In this document: positions 1-9,987 of the stretch, one piece after another | How the letters are laid out: each line of letters opens with the position of its first letter | Position numbering within the stretch: position 1 is the first letter of the stretch | Assembly: GCF_029028005.1 (NCBI RefSeq) | Contig: NZ_JAOTPO010000001.1 | Coordinates: 186,001-250,000 of the forward strand | Source: Alkalihalobacterium chitinilyticum | Lineage (GTDB): Bacteria > Bacillota > Bacilli > Bacillales > Bacillaceae_F | Direction: 5' to 3' | DNA length: 64,000 bases | Translations under genes and position numbers: made by a program | Notes under the pieces: model-generated | Database searches by the model: none | What the model was told of the DNA's origin: nothing | Seen by the model: the letters and a program-made list of their open reading frames with translations, nothing else

Positions 1-356
1 ACACCTTTGGGATTTACCTTTCTTACAATACTATAAGATTCACGTTCCTCAGCATTTTTAATCGCTGCCATCTGTGAACCAACCGCCATACCAATGTTTG
101 CACGTTTAGCTACTTCTGCTAAACGTTGATTTACATCTTTCGTACGCTCACCGCCGCCACCTGTCATTGCATTGATAAAAATCGGCGAACTCATAACAAG
201 TTCGCCGATAGTCGTAGATATATCAACACGTTCACTATTCATATTAGGCAAGCTTTGGTGAACAAACTGCACATCATCAAATCCATGCTTTTTTTCTTGC
301 CCTGTTTCAATCGCATGGGCAATATGTTCATTTTTTCTTACAGAACGAAGTGTCAA
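1..356 (-). CDS. fni: Type 2 isopentenyl-diphosphate delta-isomerase, N-terminal part (cut by window edge)
   Basis: Interconverts isopentenyl and dimethylallyl diphosphate in isoprenoid synthesis, using FMN and NADPH. The translated N-terminus contains [14 protein letters not shown], then [17 protein letters not shown] and [10 protein letters not shown], which are hallmarks of the FMN-dependent type 2 enzyme and match the Bacillus Fni protein in order. The gene starts at a TTG (356) with AGGTG six bases upstream; a GTG at 365 is in frame but has no good ribosome binding site. It follows rpsA by nine bases, as in B. subtilis (ypfD-fni). The C-terminal two thirds lie outside the window. Confidence 0.9.
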   Translation of the reverse strand, partial: MTLRSVRKNEHIAHAIETGQEKKHGFDDVQFVHQSLPNMNSERVDISTTIGELVMSSPIFINAMTGGGGERTKDVNQRLAEVAKRANIGMAVGSQMAAIKNAEERESYSIVRKVNPKG

Positions 357-365
357 AGTTATCAC

Positions 366-1514
366 CTACGATTTATACTTTTTTAGTTGATCTCCAATCA
401 TATCTCCTAAAGAAAAACCTGAAGGCTCCTCTTCATTTTTGGTATATTGTTCTGGAACTTCTTCCACTGTATCTTCTTCTTGTAATGCACGAATACTTAA
501 AGAGATACGTTTTTCGCCAAGGTTAATATCGAGTACTTTTGCTTCCACTTTATCACCTTCTGTAAGAACTTCTTGAGGTGTGCCGATATGACGATTAGCG
601 ATTTGTGAAATGTGAACAAGCCCTTCTACACCTGGAGCCACTTCAACAAATGCACCAAACGAAACAAGACGCTTTACTGTTCCTTGTACAATATCACCCG
701 TCTTAATTTCACCTGCAACTGTTTCCCAAGGGCCAGGCAATGTATCTTTTAGCGAAAGAGAAACTCTCTCTTTTTCAGCATCTACCGATAACACTTTAAC
801 TTTTACTTGGTCGCCTTCTTTGACAACGTCTGAAGGTTTTTCAACACGATGGTGAGCCAGTTGTGAGATATGTACCAGCCCATCCACACCGCCTAGATCA
901 ACGAATGCACCAAAGTCTGTTAAACGTTGTACCGTTCCTTCTACAACATCGCCTTCATTAATAGAGCTTAGAACAGATAACTTTTTATTTGTAACTTCTT
1001 CATCTAGGACAGCACGTTGAGATAAAATTAGCTTATTGTTTTCAGGCTCCATCTCAACAACTTTAAGGCGGAGTGTACGTCCTTTATAATCTGAGAAATC
1101 CTCTACGAAATGTCTTTCAACTAGTGACGCAGGAATAAACCCTCTAACACCCAGGTCAACAACAAGTCCGCCTTTAACAACATCAGCTACTTGCGCTTCA
1201 ATCGTTTCTTGATTCACAAACTTTTCCTGTAACTCAGTCCATGCTTTTTCTGCTTGTACTGCACGTTTTGAAAGGACAAGTTCATCATCCTGTACTTTAC
1301 TTACCTTTAACTCAACTTCATCTCCAACATTTAATACGTCACTTACCTTTTCGACGTGAAGACTTGACAATTCACTAATTGGAATAATGCCATCAACTTT
1401 GAAACCAACATCAACAAAAGCTTGTTTATCCTCTACTTTTGTAACTTTCCCAGTTACAGTGTCACCTACGTTAAAAGCTTTAATTGTCATTTCACTGTTC
1501 ATCTCTTCCACCAT
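366..1514 (-). CDS. rpsA: S1 RNA-binding domain protein (ribosomal protein S1 homologue, YpfD)
   Basis: About 382 residues with four consecutive S1 (OB-fold) domains, recognisable by repeated V-x-G-x-V ... FGAFVDLG ... GLVHISQ blocks. Domains sit near residues 10-80, 95-160, 180-250 and 265-335, followed by an acidic tail ending [14 protein letters not shown]. Gram-positive S1 homologues of this length lack the six-domain structure of E. coli S1 and may not be a permanent ribosome component; the role is RNA binding in translation. I chose ATG 1514 because GGAGG lies eight bases upstream; an in-frame TTG at 1532 overlaps that ribosome binding site. It follows cmk and plsC in the conserved order. 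Confidence 0.93.
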   Translation of the reverse strand: MVEEMNSEMTIKAFNVGDTVTGKVTKVEDKQAFVDVGFKVDGIIPISELSSLHVEKVSDVLNVGDEVELKVSKVQDDELVLSKRAVQAEKAWTELQEKFVNQETIEAQVADVVKGGLVVDLGVRGFIPASLVERHFVEDFSDYKGRTLRLKVVEMEPENNKLILSQRAVLDEEVTNKKLSVLSSINEGDVVEGTVQRLTDFGAFVDLGGVDGLVHISQLAHHRVEKPSDVVKEGDQVKVKVLSVDAEKERVSLSLKDTLPGPWETVAGEIKTGDIVQGTVKRLVSFGAFVEVAPGVEGLVHISQIANRHIGTPQEVLTEGDKVEAKVLDINLGEKRISLSIRALQEEDTVEEVPEQYTKNEEEPSGFSLGDMIGDQLKKYKS

Positions 1515-1617
1515 GACGATTGCCTCCTTCAATGTCCAGCATCGGGACGAATATTACATTTTTTTATTACACCTTTCACGATGTGAAAGAACTGTACCAT
1601 TTCAATAAATTATATTG

Positions 1618-2199
1618 TTACTTGTGCTTATGTAATAACTCAGCAATTGCTTTCATAATATAGTCTGTCACTTCACCTGACGAAGCTTTAGCAGCACGCA
1701 AGCTCTCCATCTCCAATGGTTCACCGTATATAACCCTCAACTTACTAAAAGGTTTATAGCTTCCAATGATCGCACAAGGAATGACCACTGCATCGGTACG
1801 CAATGCAAAAAAACCAGCACCCGCCAACCCTTTTCCTAACTTACCGTCTTTGCTCCTTGTACCTTCTGGAAAAAGACCAAGCGCTTCTCCTTCTTTAAGG
1901 ATTTTCAACCCTAGCTTTAATGCTTGCTTATCACCAGCACCCCTCTTTACAGGAAAGGCACCAACTGCTGTAATCATACGGCCTAATAAAGGAACTTTGA
2001 ATAGTTCTGCTTTGGCCATATAGTGAACTTTTCTTGGTACATATGAACCTAAAAACGGTGGGTCAAAATTATGGATGTGATTACTACAAAGTAAAACAGG
2101 TCCTTCTTTAGGTATATTTTCTAATCCTGTTGTTTCGACACGATATGTTGTAGAGAAAAATGACCTGCACAAACCTCGTCCAAATACATATAAATTCAT
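1618..2199 (-). CDS. plsC: 1-acyl-sn-glycerol-3-phosphate acyltransferase
   Basis: 193 residues, the usual size for bacterial PlsC. It transfers an acyl chain to the sn-2 position of lysophosphatidic acid at the membrane, making phosphatidic acid. The catalytic H-x4-D motif appears as NHIHNFDPPF near residue 41, and the substrate-binding FPEGTRS block near residue 113; the VPRKVHYMAKAELF segment lies between. The ribosome binding site lies in the last codons of cmk, five bases from its stop, so the two are probably translationally coupled. This gene is inserted between cmk and rpsA relative to B. subtilis 168, where plsC is elsewhere. Confidence 0.92.
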   Translation of the reverse strand: MNLYVFGRGLCRSFFSTTYRVETTGLENIPKEGPVLLCSNHIHNFDPPFLGSYVPRKVHYMAKAELFKVPLLGRMITAVGAFPVKRGAGDKQALKLGLKILKEGEALGLFPEGTRSKDGKLGKGLAGAGFFALRTDAVVIPCAIIGSYKPFSKLRVIYGEPLEMESLRAAKASSGEVTDYIMKAIAELLHKHK

Positions 2200-2204
2200 G
2201 AAAT

Positions 2205-2876
2205 TTAGAACCTCTCCTCAACTAAATGTAATATATTTTCAACCACTTCAGGTATTGACATATGTGTTGAGTCAATTACAACCGCATCGAATGCTTGTTG
2301 CAATGGGGCAAACTCACGATTTGAGTCTAAATCATCACGCCTGGCAATCTCCTCTTTTAACTGTTCGAGATCGGAAGAAAAACCTTTTTGAATATTTTCT
2401 TCATGTCTTCTCTTCGCTCGCTCTTCTACTGAAGCAGTTAAAAAAACTTTCACTTCAGCTTGAGGTAGAACATGAGTGCCGATGTCTCTTCCATCCATAA
2501 CGGTTCCGCCATTCTCAGCCATCTTTTGCTGTTGCTTAACCATTTCAAGACGAACATCTTCATGGCTGGCTATGATAGACACAGTATTTGTAACTTCACT
2601 TGATCGGATTTCTTCGGTTACTTCTGTCTCATTCACGTATACTAAAGTACCTGATGAAGTAGGTTTAAGTATAATTGAAATCTTATCAAGTAATTCCCTT
2701 AGCTGCCTGCCATCCTTAGGGTCAATTGAGCGTTTTAAGGCACAATAGGTTAACGCACGGTACATTGCCCCAGTATCGATATATAAATAGGATAACTCTT
2801 CAGCTACCATCTTTGCTACGGTGCTCTTTCCAGCCCCTGCTGGTCCATCTATTGCTATATTTGATTTCCGTTTCAT
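2205..2876 (-). CDS. cmk: Cytidylate (CMP/dCMP) kinase
   Basis: 223 residues, full length. Phosphorylates CMP and dCMP with ATP in pyrimidine nucleotide metabolism. The P-loop GPAGAGKSTVAK is at residues 11-22, followed by the DTGAMYRA nucleotide-binding block, DGRDIGTHVLP and the lid ASVEERAKRR. It heads a probable cmk-plsC-rpsA-fni unit. A B. subtilis-like ypfB small membrane gene, expected between motI and cmk, is not found in the 153-base gap upstream. Confidence 0.96.
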   Translation of the reverse strand: MKRKSNIAIDGPAGAGKSTVAKMVAEELSYLYIDTGAMYRALTYCALKRSIDPKDGRQLRELLDKISIILKPTSSGTLVYVNETEVTEEIRSSEVTNTVSIIASHEDVRLEMVKQQQKMAENGGTVMDGRDIGTHVLPQAEVKVFLTASVEERAKRRHEENIQKGFSSDLEQLKEEIARRDDLDSNREFAPLQQAFDAVVIDSTHMSIPEVVENILHLVEERF

Positions 2877-3029
2877 AATCCACCTCTACTACGATCCATC
2901 TTAGTTGTACAATTTTTATTCCAATAAAGGTAAAATAATCTAATAACACTATCATATCATACCATATTGAGCTAACAAAGGTCTAACGATTGTAACTAAT
3001 AAACAAATATTCTTAACTTTCTAATAAAT

Positions 3030-3698
3030 CTATTGCGCATGCTTCATTGCTAATTGTTTCTCAAAGCAAAAGCGAATAACCTTTTGTCGATCTTGATCTT
3101 TAATCTCAACAAATTGTAATGATACACGATCTTTTGAATCCGGGGTTGTTTTAAAAATTCTAACGATTTTACAAACAGCGGACACATAATTAATTTCTCC
3201 TGATTGCATATGAAGAACAAACCAGCATTGAACTAGACCACTCGGTGGCAGTGTTTTTCCGGATGGAAGTGTAAGTGCTGCTCCTCCACCACTAATATCC
3301 ATCGTTACCGTTGTGAACGGGTCAAAAGGACCTTCCTTTGGATGAACTGCAACATCAACAGAAGTGTTAATTCGAACGTAGTTTCTTCTTTGTGTTCGAA
3401 TGTATGAGCCAAAACCAGGGTCTGAAAGGATAAACATTGGGATGTTTCCTCTCTTCCTTCCCTGTAACGCAGTTTCAAAACTATATATCGCCTGGTCTTT
3501 ACCAACATACCAGGCATTAAATTGAAAGCCTTCATAGAAAAAACCTAATTTTCCAGTTAACTCGTTCATCGGGTGGTCAACAATAAGCGTATTTTCCCCT
3601 TTGTCGACTAAGCGACATTTAAATAAAACTTCTTGATCTTCTAATCCTTCTAGGTCATTTTTCGGCTCAAGATGGATCGTAGTTCCTATCTCTATCAT
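3030..3698 (-). CDS. motI: PilZ-domain flagellar brake protein (c-di-GMP effector, YpfA/MotI)
   Basis: About 222 residues with an N-terminal YcgR-like domain (MIEIGTTIHLEPK onward) and a C-terminal PilZ domain. The c-di-GMP signature is visible: arginines in RRNYVR near residue 115 and the D-x-S-x-x-G element MDISGGG near residue 143. In B. subtilis the orthologue binds c-di-GMP and interacts with the MotA stator, slowing flagella. ATG 3698 has GAGGAGGA eight bases upstream; an in-frame upstream start at 3725 lacks one. It sits between ypeB and cmk as in B. subtilis, but is separated from ypeB by a terminator, so it is probably transcribed separately. Confidence 0.88.
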   Translation of the reverse strand: MIEIGTTIHLEPKNDLEGLEDQEVLFKCRLVDKGENTLIVDHPMNELTGKLGFFYEGFQFNAWYVGKDQAIYSFETALQGRKRGNIPMFILSDPGFGSYIRTQRRNYVRINTSVDVAVHPKEGPFDPFTTVTMDISGGGAALTLPSGKTLPPSGLVQCWFVLHMQSGEINYVSAVCKIVRIFKTTPDSKDRVSLQFVEIKDQDRQKVIRFCFEKQLAMKHAQ

Positions 3699-3753
3699 AG
3701 GAAAAATCCTCCTCAATATGTACATTTCTTCTCTTATTATCGCATGAATTTAG

Positions 3754-3783
3754 AAAAAGAAGAAGCAATTATTGCTTCTTCTT
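3754..3783 (-). terminator. Intrinsic terminator after ypeB
   Basis: A 12-base-pair stem (AGAAGAAGCAAT with its complement, one-base loop region) followed on the minus strand by TTTTTC. It lies seven bases after the ypeB stop codon and ends the sleB-ypeB unit. Confidence 0.8.
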
Positions 3784-3790
3784 GTAAAAA

Positions 3791-5146
3791 TTATGAAAGA
3801 TTATAAACAGGTTCTGCATTATCTAATTTTTCTACTAACTCTTCTTGACCATCTTCGACGTTAATGAATATTCGGTACGTATCGTTATCGATTACACCGT
3901 AAAATTCATAACATAGTACTTCTTCACCAAGGTCATTTACAATAATAGCAAGGTGATCTTCCATCACTTCAAGCTTTCCATTTAAATGATCTCGAGCTTC
4001 TTCTTTTGTTATGTTAGGCTCTTCGAGATCACGATCATCCTTATGGTTTAATAAATAGTCCTCTGCTTCATAAGCAATAACATCACCATCATCTAATGCG
4101 ACTTCGATGACGATATGGTCAGCATATACACGTACATTATCCTGTAAGTAAGCAAATTCAAATGCACCAATTGAGTCGTATTGTTTACTTTCAACAAGTT
4201 GCATTCCTTCAATGCCATTTCGCTCTAAAAATTCTTTAGCATTTTCAGCCGCTTCGTTCAAACTAATATTCCGTTCAGCAATTTCACGATATTGAAGGAA
4301 CCAAAGAACATGCCCTCCACTTTCAGTAATATCCATAAAATAGTTTGTTTCATGGTTCGGGTCATCAATTGTTAGGCTATATGCCTTATATGCTAGGCCA
4401 TCACCTGTTTCAGCTACATGTACCTCGACATTTTCATCGATGCCAATAAAGTCTAACGCTTTTTGTCTCGCCTCTTCTTCAGTGATTTTCTCACCATTTA
4501 GCCTTTCAGCCAAATCTTCATCATTAAATGCATCCATTTGGGAGAAGCCTGCTCCCCATTCAGTTTCACTATAACCTGTGACCTTTTCATTCACAGTTTC
4601 AAAACCGTTTATAACAGTATTATCTATTGGTTCATCTAAAGCTTGAAACTCTTGTTCAATATCCATCCATAACATATTGTTCCTTAATAACGACGCTTGC
4701 GCTTTCCTCAATTCATTTCTAACATCTGTAGACATATGGTATAGATGCTCAAGCGTATCGTATTCCTCGTCTGTTAATGGATCCGTTTCTAAATCACGGA
4801 CAGCAGTTTTATAACTAAAGTCTCCTAAGTCATGAAGGAATTTTTCCGCTTCATGTAATTCCATCATTCCAAGAGGAAGCTGTCCAATTTCACTTTGGGC
4901 ATGTGAAGTAACTCTCCAAATATCGGTAAGCTTGGGCGAAATGTGGCGCTTCGTGTTCATCGCTAATACTGCTCCTAAATCATCTTCTAGCTGGTCCACA
5001 TGATAAACAAGAGTATGGTAAGCTCTTTGATAACCGGCTTCTACATTGTTTGCCAGCAGTGCATTTTGTTCATGTTCCGTATAGCCCCAATACGAAGTTG
5101 CAATTAAACCTAGTGCTAATACTCCAATAATTATTGATCGAATCAT
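3791..5146 (-). CDS. ypeB: Germination protein YpeB (SleB partner)
   Basis: 451 residues, almost the B. subtilis length. One N-terminal membrane segment (IRSIIIGVLALGLIATSYWG), a helical N-domain, then PepSY-type repeats in the C-terminal half (ITEEEARQKALDFIG; ITKEEARDHLNGKL). In Bacillus spores YpeB is needed for localisation and stability of the cortex-lytic enzyme SleB in the inner membrane/cortex. It follows sleB by 16 bases, the standard bicistronic arrangement, and is expected to be made in the forespore. The block LGEEVLCYEFYGVI near the end is strongly family-like. Confidence 0.95.
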   Translation of the reverse strand: MIRSIIIGVLALGLIATSYWGYTEHEQNALLANNVEAGYQRAYHTLVYHVDQLEDDLGAVLAMNTKRHISPKLTDIWRVTSHAQSEIGQLPLGMMELHEAEKFLHDLGDFSYKTAVRDLETDPLTDEEYDTLEHLYHMSTDVRNELRKAQASLLRNNMLWMDIEQEFQALDEPIDNTVINGFETVNEKVTGYSETEWGAGFSQMDAFNDEDLAERLNGEKITEEEARQKALDFIGIDENVEVHVAETGDGLAYKAYSLTIDDPNHETNYFMDITESGGHVLWFLQYREIAERNISLNEAAENAKEFLERNGIEGMQLVESKQYDSIGAFEFAYLQDNVRVYADHIVIEVALDDGDVIAYEAEDYLLNHKDDRDLEEPNITKEEARDHLNGKLEVMEDHLAIIVNDLGEEVLCYEFYGVIDNDTYRIFINVEDGQEELVEKLDNAEPVYNLS

Positions 5147-5162
5147 TTACATCACCTCCAAC

Positions 5163-6317
5163 CTATTTAGCAAATACATGTTTCCCAATTGTTTTAATTT
5201 GAGGTCTTGACCATACCCAAGGAGATCTCGCTGTTGCTGGATTAAAGAAATACAATGCATGTCCTGTAGGATCTTGGCCATTGATTGCGTCCATTACAGC
5301 TCTTCTTGCTTCTTCACTCGGGTTATTATAAATCTCACCGTTTGCAACTGGTTCAAACGCACGCGGCTCATAAATAACTTCAGAAATCGTATTAGGGAAG
5401 TCCTCACTATTTACACGATTAAGAATTACTGCTGCTACAGCTACCATTCCTACATATGGTTCACCTCTTGCCTCAGCATAGACACATTGAGCCATAAGTT
5501 GAATGTCATTATCACTAAAACCTGCCGGGACATTCATGGCTTGCTCAATATTAGGTTCGTCTCCTGCCGGTGCATCTGGCGTTTCTTCAGCAGGTACTGG
5601 TTCTTCAGGTTCTGGTGCTTCTGGTTCCGGTGCTGCAGGCTCTTCTGGTTCCGGTGTTGGCTCTTCTGCAGGTGCTGGTTGTTCTGCTGGTTGTTCTGGC
5701 GCTGGTTGTTCCGGCGCTGGTTGTTCCGGCTGTTGTTCCGGTGTTGGTTGTGCTGGTTGTTGCTGTTGTTGTGGTGGTGCCTCTTGAGCCCGTGCATCTG
5801 GCGCTGGTGCAGGATCAGCCGGTTGCTCTCCTCTCGGTGCTGGTTGAGCTTGCTGACGCGCCTGCTGCTCTTCCTTAGGTGCTCCTTTTTGAGCTTTTTG
5901 CCCTCGACTACCTTTAGGTCCTTTTTGAATTTCTAGAGGGGTTGTACCATAATGAGTAAAAGAACGCCCTTCATTTAACGCTTTATGAACAAATTCCTTA
6001 TTGAAATTCGTCGTCCGTTCTAATCTCTCTTTCATTTGCGGTCCTACGAGACCATCAACGTTGAGACCAAATTCATTTTGATAATTACGAACAGCCCAAT
6101 ACGTACTCCATCCATATACTCCATCGATTTTCTGATTATAAAAACCAATGTATTGAAGTCTTGCTTGCAACTCAACCACATCGTCGCCAGTTGCTCCACG
6201 CTGGATTATTTGGTCTGTAAATGCTTGAGCTGTCGGCTGTAAAACACCCCCGAACATGATAGTAAAGCAAATTATTGTAACAAGGGGGTATTTTAACTTG
6301 TTCGCCATTGTCTTCAT
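5163..6317 (-). CDS. sleB: Spore cortex-lytic enzyme SleB with long Pro/Glu/Gln-rich linker
   Basis: 384 residues, about 80 longer than B. subtilis SleB. A signal peptide (residues 1-32, cleavage near AQA-F), a peptidoglycan-binding domain (about 38-98), a low-complexity linker of roughly 125 residues (about 132-258) rich in P, E, A and Q with tandem APEQP units, then the SleB-type cell wall hydrolase domain (about 265-384). The probable catalytic glutamate is E282 in CVYAEARGEP. SleB is a lytic transglycosylase that degrades muramic-lactam cortex during germination. Ribosome binding site AAGGAGG lies ten bases before the ATG. The extra length is wholly in the linker; the catalytic domain looks intact. 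Confidence 0.95.
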   Translation of the reverse strand: MKTMANKLKYPLVTIICFTIMFGGVLQPTAQAFTDQIIQRGATGDDVVELQARLQYIGFYNQKIDGVYGWSTYWAVRNYQNEFGLNVDGLVGPQMKERLERTTNFNKEFVHKALNEGRSFTHYGTTPLEIQKGPKGSRGQKAQKGAPKEEQQARQQAQPAPRGEQPADPAPAPDARAQEAPPQQQQQPAQPTPEQQPEQPAPEQPAPEQPAEQPAPAEEPTPEPEEPAAPEPEAPEPEEPVPAEETPDAPAGDEPNIEQAMNVPAGFSDNDIQLMAQCVYAEARGEPYVGMVAVAAVILNRVNSEDFPNTISEVIYEPRAFEPVANGEIYNNPSEEARRAVMDAINGQDPTGHALYFFNPATARSPWVWSRPQIKTIGKHVFAK

Positions 6318-6452
6318 GATGTCCTTACCTCCTTAATTGTGTTGCTTTTTCTTAATCATGGATATTTAACCATTTCGTATGGTTATTGTTTGTACTTGAC
6401 CACTTTTTATACAAATTCACGTAATATTTGACAACGTTATCTTTTTCTCACA

Positions 6453-6484
6453 TAAAAAAAAGAATGCCGTAATCGACATTCTTT
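6453..6484 (-). terminator. Intrinsic terminator after metH
   Basis: An 8-bp stem AAAGAATG/CATTCTTT with a ten-base loop, followed on the minus strand by eight T residues, starting nine bases after the metH stop. It ends the metI-metC-yitJ-metH operon. Confidence 0.85.
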
Positions 6485-6492
6485 ATTGACTA

Positions 6493-9400
6493 TTATAATG
6501 AAGAAAGTACATTGAAATAGCGACCTTCAGGGTGAGAGAACACCATTGCAGTAACCGATGCTTCTGGTTCCATCATAAATTCTTCAGTCAGATTAATTCC
6601 AATTTTTTCAGGCTGTAGCAGCTTAAATAATTTTGCTTGATCTTCTAAGTTAGGACAAGCAGGGTAACCAAACGATACTCGAACTCCTTGATATTTAGCA
6701 GAAAAGCGATCCTCCATCGTCATTTCAACTGGATCTGGAAACCCCCATTTATCTCTCATCAGTTGATGGGTTCTTTCTGCAAATCCTTCAGCTAATTCAA
6801 GGGCAGTCGCTTGAATTAAGTGACTAAACAAATAATCACCCTCATCTTTGGCCTTCATCGCTTTTTCACGAACACCAATACCTGCTGTTACAGCTAAAAA
6901 TCCAACATAATCCATTTCCCCACTGTCTACAGAACGTATATAGTCAGATAAACATAAATAAGGCTCATGGTTTTGACGAGGGAATGAAAATCTTTCAATT
7001 TCCGTCTTTTTATCTTCTGGATCATAAATAATTATATCATTGCCATCACTTTGGGCTGGGAAAAATTGATACATTCCTCGTGCTTGTAATAACCCATTTG
7101 TTTTAGCTTCAAATAATAAACTATCTACTTTATCTTTTAATAAATGTGTTTTTTCATCTCCTTCAGCAAGTAAGCGACTCACCTTTCCTTGCAAACCTAA
7201 ATGTTTTCCGAGTAACATTTGTAAATTTACATAAGGTTCAAGGTGTGAGATTTTATAATCTCTCAGTATATGCGGTTGCAAATCATTCGGCTCTTTGATC
7301 GCAACTTCTTTAGACACTTTTGAACGAGGAATGATCGTCTTTATTTCTTTGATAACCTTGGTTTCTTCATTATCATTTTGTAACAATTTTGCTCGCTTTT
7401 CTTCTTCAAACTTGGTTCGTTCTTCTTCTTTTACAAGTTTATTCGCTAGGTCAAGACCGTTCATTGCATCTTTGGCATATAGCACAACACCGTCATACTC
7501 TGGTGAAATACGATTATCAGTAAACTTTCTCGTTAAAGCTGCTCCCCCAACAAGAATAGGAATAGATATATTTTGTTCTTTTAAGTCTTGAGCAGTCAGA
7601 ACCATTTGTTGAGCTGATTTCACTAGTAATCCTGATAAACCAACTGCATGCGGTTTTTCTTTCTTAATCGCCTCTATTAACTCATTGGATGTTACTTTAA
7701 TTCCGAGGTTCACAATTTTAAAACCATTATTACCCAGTATAATCTCGACTAAGTTTTTACCGATATCATGAACGTCTCCTTTGACAGTTGCGAGGAGTAT
7801 CTTTCCTTTCCCATTATCATCAGATTTCTTCTCCATATACTGCTCAAGGAAAGCGACTGAAGCCTTCATTACTTCAGCACTTTGCAGCACCTCAGCAACA
7901 ATTAACTCGTTGTTATTAAATAAGCGCCCAACCTCATCCATCCCATTCATTAGCGGACCATTAATTATGTCTAACGGGTCGGAATATTTTTCTAAAGCTT
8001 TTGTTAAATCTTCAATTAGCCCTTCCTTCGTTCCTTCCACAATGTAACTTGCTAAACGCTCTTCTAGTGGTAAGTTTGAAGTTTGAACTTTCTTTTCTAC
8101 TTTTTTTCCGCGATAAAAAGCAGTAAATTCAGCTAAGGTTTCATCATTGGTTTCAAATAACAGTTCATCAGAAAGTTGTTTTTCTTGTTCTGGAATGGAA
8201 GCATATCGCTCTAGTTTTTCTGTATTTACAATGGCATAGTCAAGACCCGCTTGTGTACAGTGATATAAATATACAGCATTTAAAACTTCTCTTCCGACAG
8301 GAGGTAACCCAAAAGATACATTACTAACCCCTAGTATTGTTAAACATTCGGGATACGCTTCTTTAATGAGTCGAATTCCTTCTACTGTTTCTTTTGCCGA
8401 ACCAAGATATTGTTCATCACCTGTGCCGACTGGAAAGACGAGTGGATCAAATATTATATCATTTGGCTTCAAACCATATTTATTTACTAATAATTCATAC
8501 GATCTCCTCGCTACTTCAAGCTTTCGTTCAGCCGTTACAGCCATACCTTCTTCATCAATCGTTCCAACGACTACCGCTGCACCATATCGATGAATAAGCG
8601 GCAACACTTTTTCAAACCGCTCTTCACCGTCCTCTAAATTAATAGAGTTAATAATTGCTTTCCCTTGTGAATACGTGAGTGCGAGTTCAATCACTTCTTC
8701 ATCTGTCGAATCGATCATTAAAGGGACTTTTACTTTATTAACGACATATTTTAAAAACTGCTCCATATCATCTTTTTCTTCTCGGTCTGGGTCAGCCAAA
8801 CAAATATCAATTATATGAGCACCCTTTTTCACTTGAGCCCGAGCAATTTCAGAAGCTTCTTCATATAGACCGTCAGCAATTAATGTTTTAAATTTACGTG
8901 AACCAATAACATTTGTTCTTTCACCGACAAACAATGGTCTCATGCTGTCATCATAAACGAGCGGCTCGATTCCTGAAACAGCATGAGGATGACCCAAGTT
9001 CACTTGTCTTGGCTTATAAGCTTTCATTGCATCAGCCATTGCTTTAATATGAGCAGGTGTCGTACCACAGCAACCGCCAACTAAATTCAACCAACCTTTT
9101 TCAGCAAATGCTGTCAACTTTTTCGTAAGAGACTCGGGTGTTTCATGGTATTTACCATCTTCATCAGGTAATCCAGCATTCGGATAACAACTTACATATG
9201 ATGTAGCTAAATCAGATAATGAACGAATGTGATCTTGCATAAACTCCGGGCCTGTTGCACAGTTCAGACCAACCACTGTTGGCGTCATATGCTCAATTGA
9301 TAAATAGAATGCCTCAATGTTTTGTCCAGCCAAGGTTGTTCCCATTGGCTCAATTGTTCCTGAAATTAAGATAGGTAACTTAACATTTAACTCATTAAAG

Positions 9401-9939
9401 GCGCGATCTATCCCTAAATACGCAGCTTTTACATTTCTAGTATCTTGACTTGTTTCAAGTAATAGGACATCCACCCCGCCTTTGATAAGGCCAATTACTT
9501 GCTGTTCATATGCTTCAATCAGTTGATCAAAGGTAACGCCGCCAGTAACTGATAACGATTTAGTTGTCGGTCCCATCGCACCAGCAACAAAGCGAGGGTG
9601 TTCTGGAGTGGAAAACTCATCAGCCACTTTCTTTGCAATTTGCGCAGCCTTTATATTTAGCTCCTCAGCTAAATGTTGTAAATCATAATCTTCTAATACA
9701 ATGTTTGTTGCACCAAATGTGTTCGTTTCAACGAGGTCGGCACCAGCCTCAAAATACGCACGATGAATATGTTCTATTACATGAGGAGCTGTTATATTCA
9801 AATACTCATTACACCCCTCATACTCCTCTCCACCAAAGTCCTCAGCTGTTAAATTCGCATCTTGAAGCATTGTACCCATTGCACCATCAAGTACAAGGAT
9901 TTTTTTCTCTAATTGTTGTTCAAACTGGCTCTTCCCCAT
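6493..9939 (-). CDS. metH: Cobalamin-dependent methionine synthase
   Basis: 1148 residues with the complete MetH layout: homocysteine-binding domain (about 1-310; zinc cysteines C227 in GLNCATG and C290/C291 in GGCCGTT), methyltetrahydrofolate-binding domain (about 325-600; FVGERTNVIGS), cobalamin cap and Rossmann domains (about 620-880; base-off ligand H724 in GDVHDIGKN), and the reactivation domain (about 900-1148, with YPACPNLEDQ). It transfers a methyl group from 5-methyl-THF through methylcobalamin to homocysteine. It lies last in an operon controlled by the SAM-I riboswitch at 14.2-14.36 kb. Its cofactor can be supplied by the B12 salvage operon at 44.5-54.5 kb. Confidence 0.97.
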   Translation of the reverse strand: MGKSQFEQQLEKKILVLDGAMGTMLQDANLTAEDFGGEEYEGCNEYLNITAPHVIEHIHRAYFEAGADLVETNTFGATNIVLEDYDLQHLAEELNIKAAQIAKKVADEFSTPEHPRFVAGAMGPTTKSLSVTGGVTFDQLIEAYEQQVIGLIKGGVDVLLLETSQDTRNVKAAYLGIDRAFNELNVKLPILISGTIEPMGTTLAGQNIEAFYLSIEHMTPTVVGLNCATGPEFMQDHIRSLSDLATSYVSCYPNAGLPDEDGKYHETPESLTKKLTAFAEKGWLNLVGGCCGTTPAHIKAMADAMKAYKPRQVNLGHPHAVSGIEPLVYDDSMRPLFVGERTNVIGSRKFKTLIADGLYEEASEIARAQVKKGAHIIDICLADPDREEKDDMEQFLKYVVNKVKVPLMIDSTDEEVIELALTYSQGKAIINSINLEDGEERFEKVLPLIHRYGAAVVVGTIDEEGMAVTAERKLEVARRSYELLVNKYGLKPNDIIFDPLVFPVGTGDEQYLGSAKETVEGIRLIKEAYPECLTILGVSNVSFGLPPVGREVLNAVYLYHCTQAGLDYAIVNTEKLERYASIPEQEKQLSDELLFETNDETLAEFTAFYRGKKVEKKVQTSNLPLEERLASYIVEGTKEGLIEDLTKALEKYSDPLDIINGPLMNGMDEVGRLFNNNELIVAEVLQSAEVMKASVAFLEQYMEKKSDDNGKGKILLATVKGDVHDIGKNLVEIILGNNGFKIVNLGIKVTSNELIEAIKKEKPHAVGLSGLLVKSAQQMVLTAQDLKEQNISIPILVGGAALTRKFTDNRISPEYDGVVLYAKDAMNGLDLANKLVKEEERTKFEEEKRAKLLQNDNEETKVIKEIKTIIPRSKVSKEVAIKEPNDLQPHILRDYKISHLEPYVNLQMLLGKHLGLQGKVSRLLAEGDEKTHLLKDKVDSLLFEAKTNGLLQARGMYQFFPAQSDGNDIIIYDPEDKKTEIERFSFPRQNHEPYLCLSDYIRSVDSGEMDYVGFLAVTAGIGVREKAMKAKDEGDYLFSHLIQATALELAEGFAERTHQLMRDKWGFPDPVEMTMEDRFSAKYQGVRVSFGYPACPNLEDQAKLFKLLQPEKIGINLTEEFMMEPEASVTAMVFSHPEGRYFNVLSSL

Positions 9940-9987
9940 AGTATCGTTCCTTTCTAGCGTCTCGGTTTGCCTAAAAATAGAAGTTCA

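Noticed and set aside
2198-2748. Plus-strand ORFs antisense to cmk
   Set aside because: No ribosome binding site and fully antisense to a clearly conserved gene.
5259-5936. Long ORFs on the plus strand and in another minus frame within sleB
   Set aside because: They come from the repetitive Pro/Glu/Gln codons of the SleB linker; their W/C/R-rich or V/L-rich products are typical shadows.
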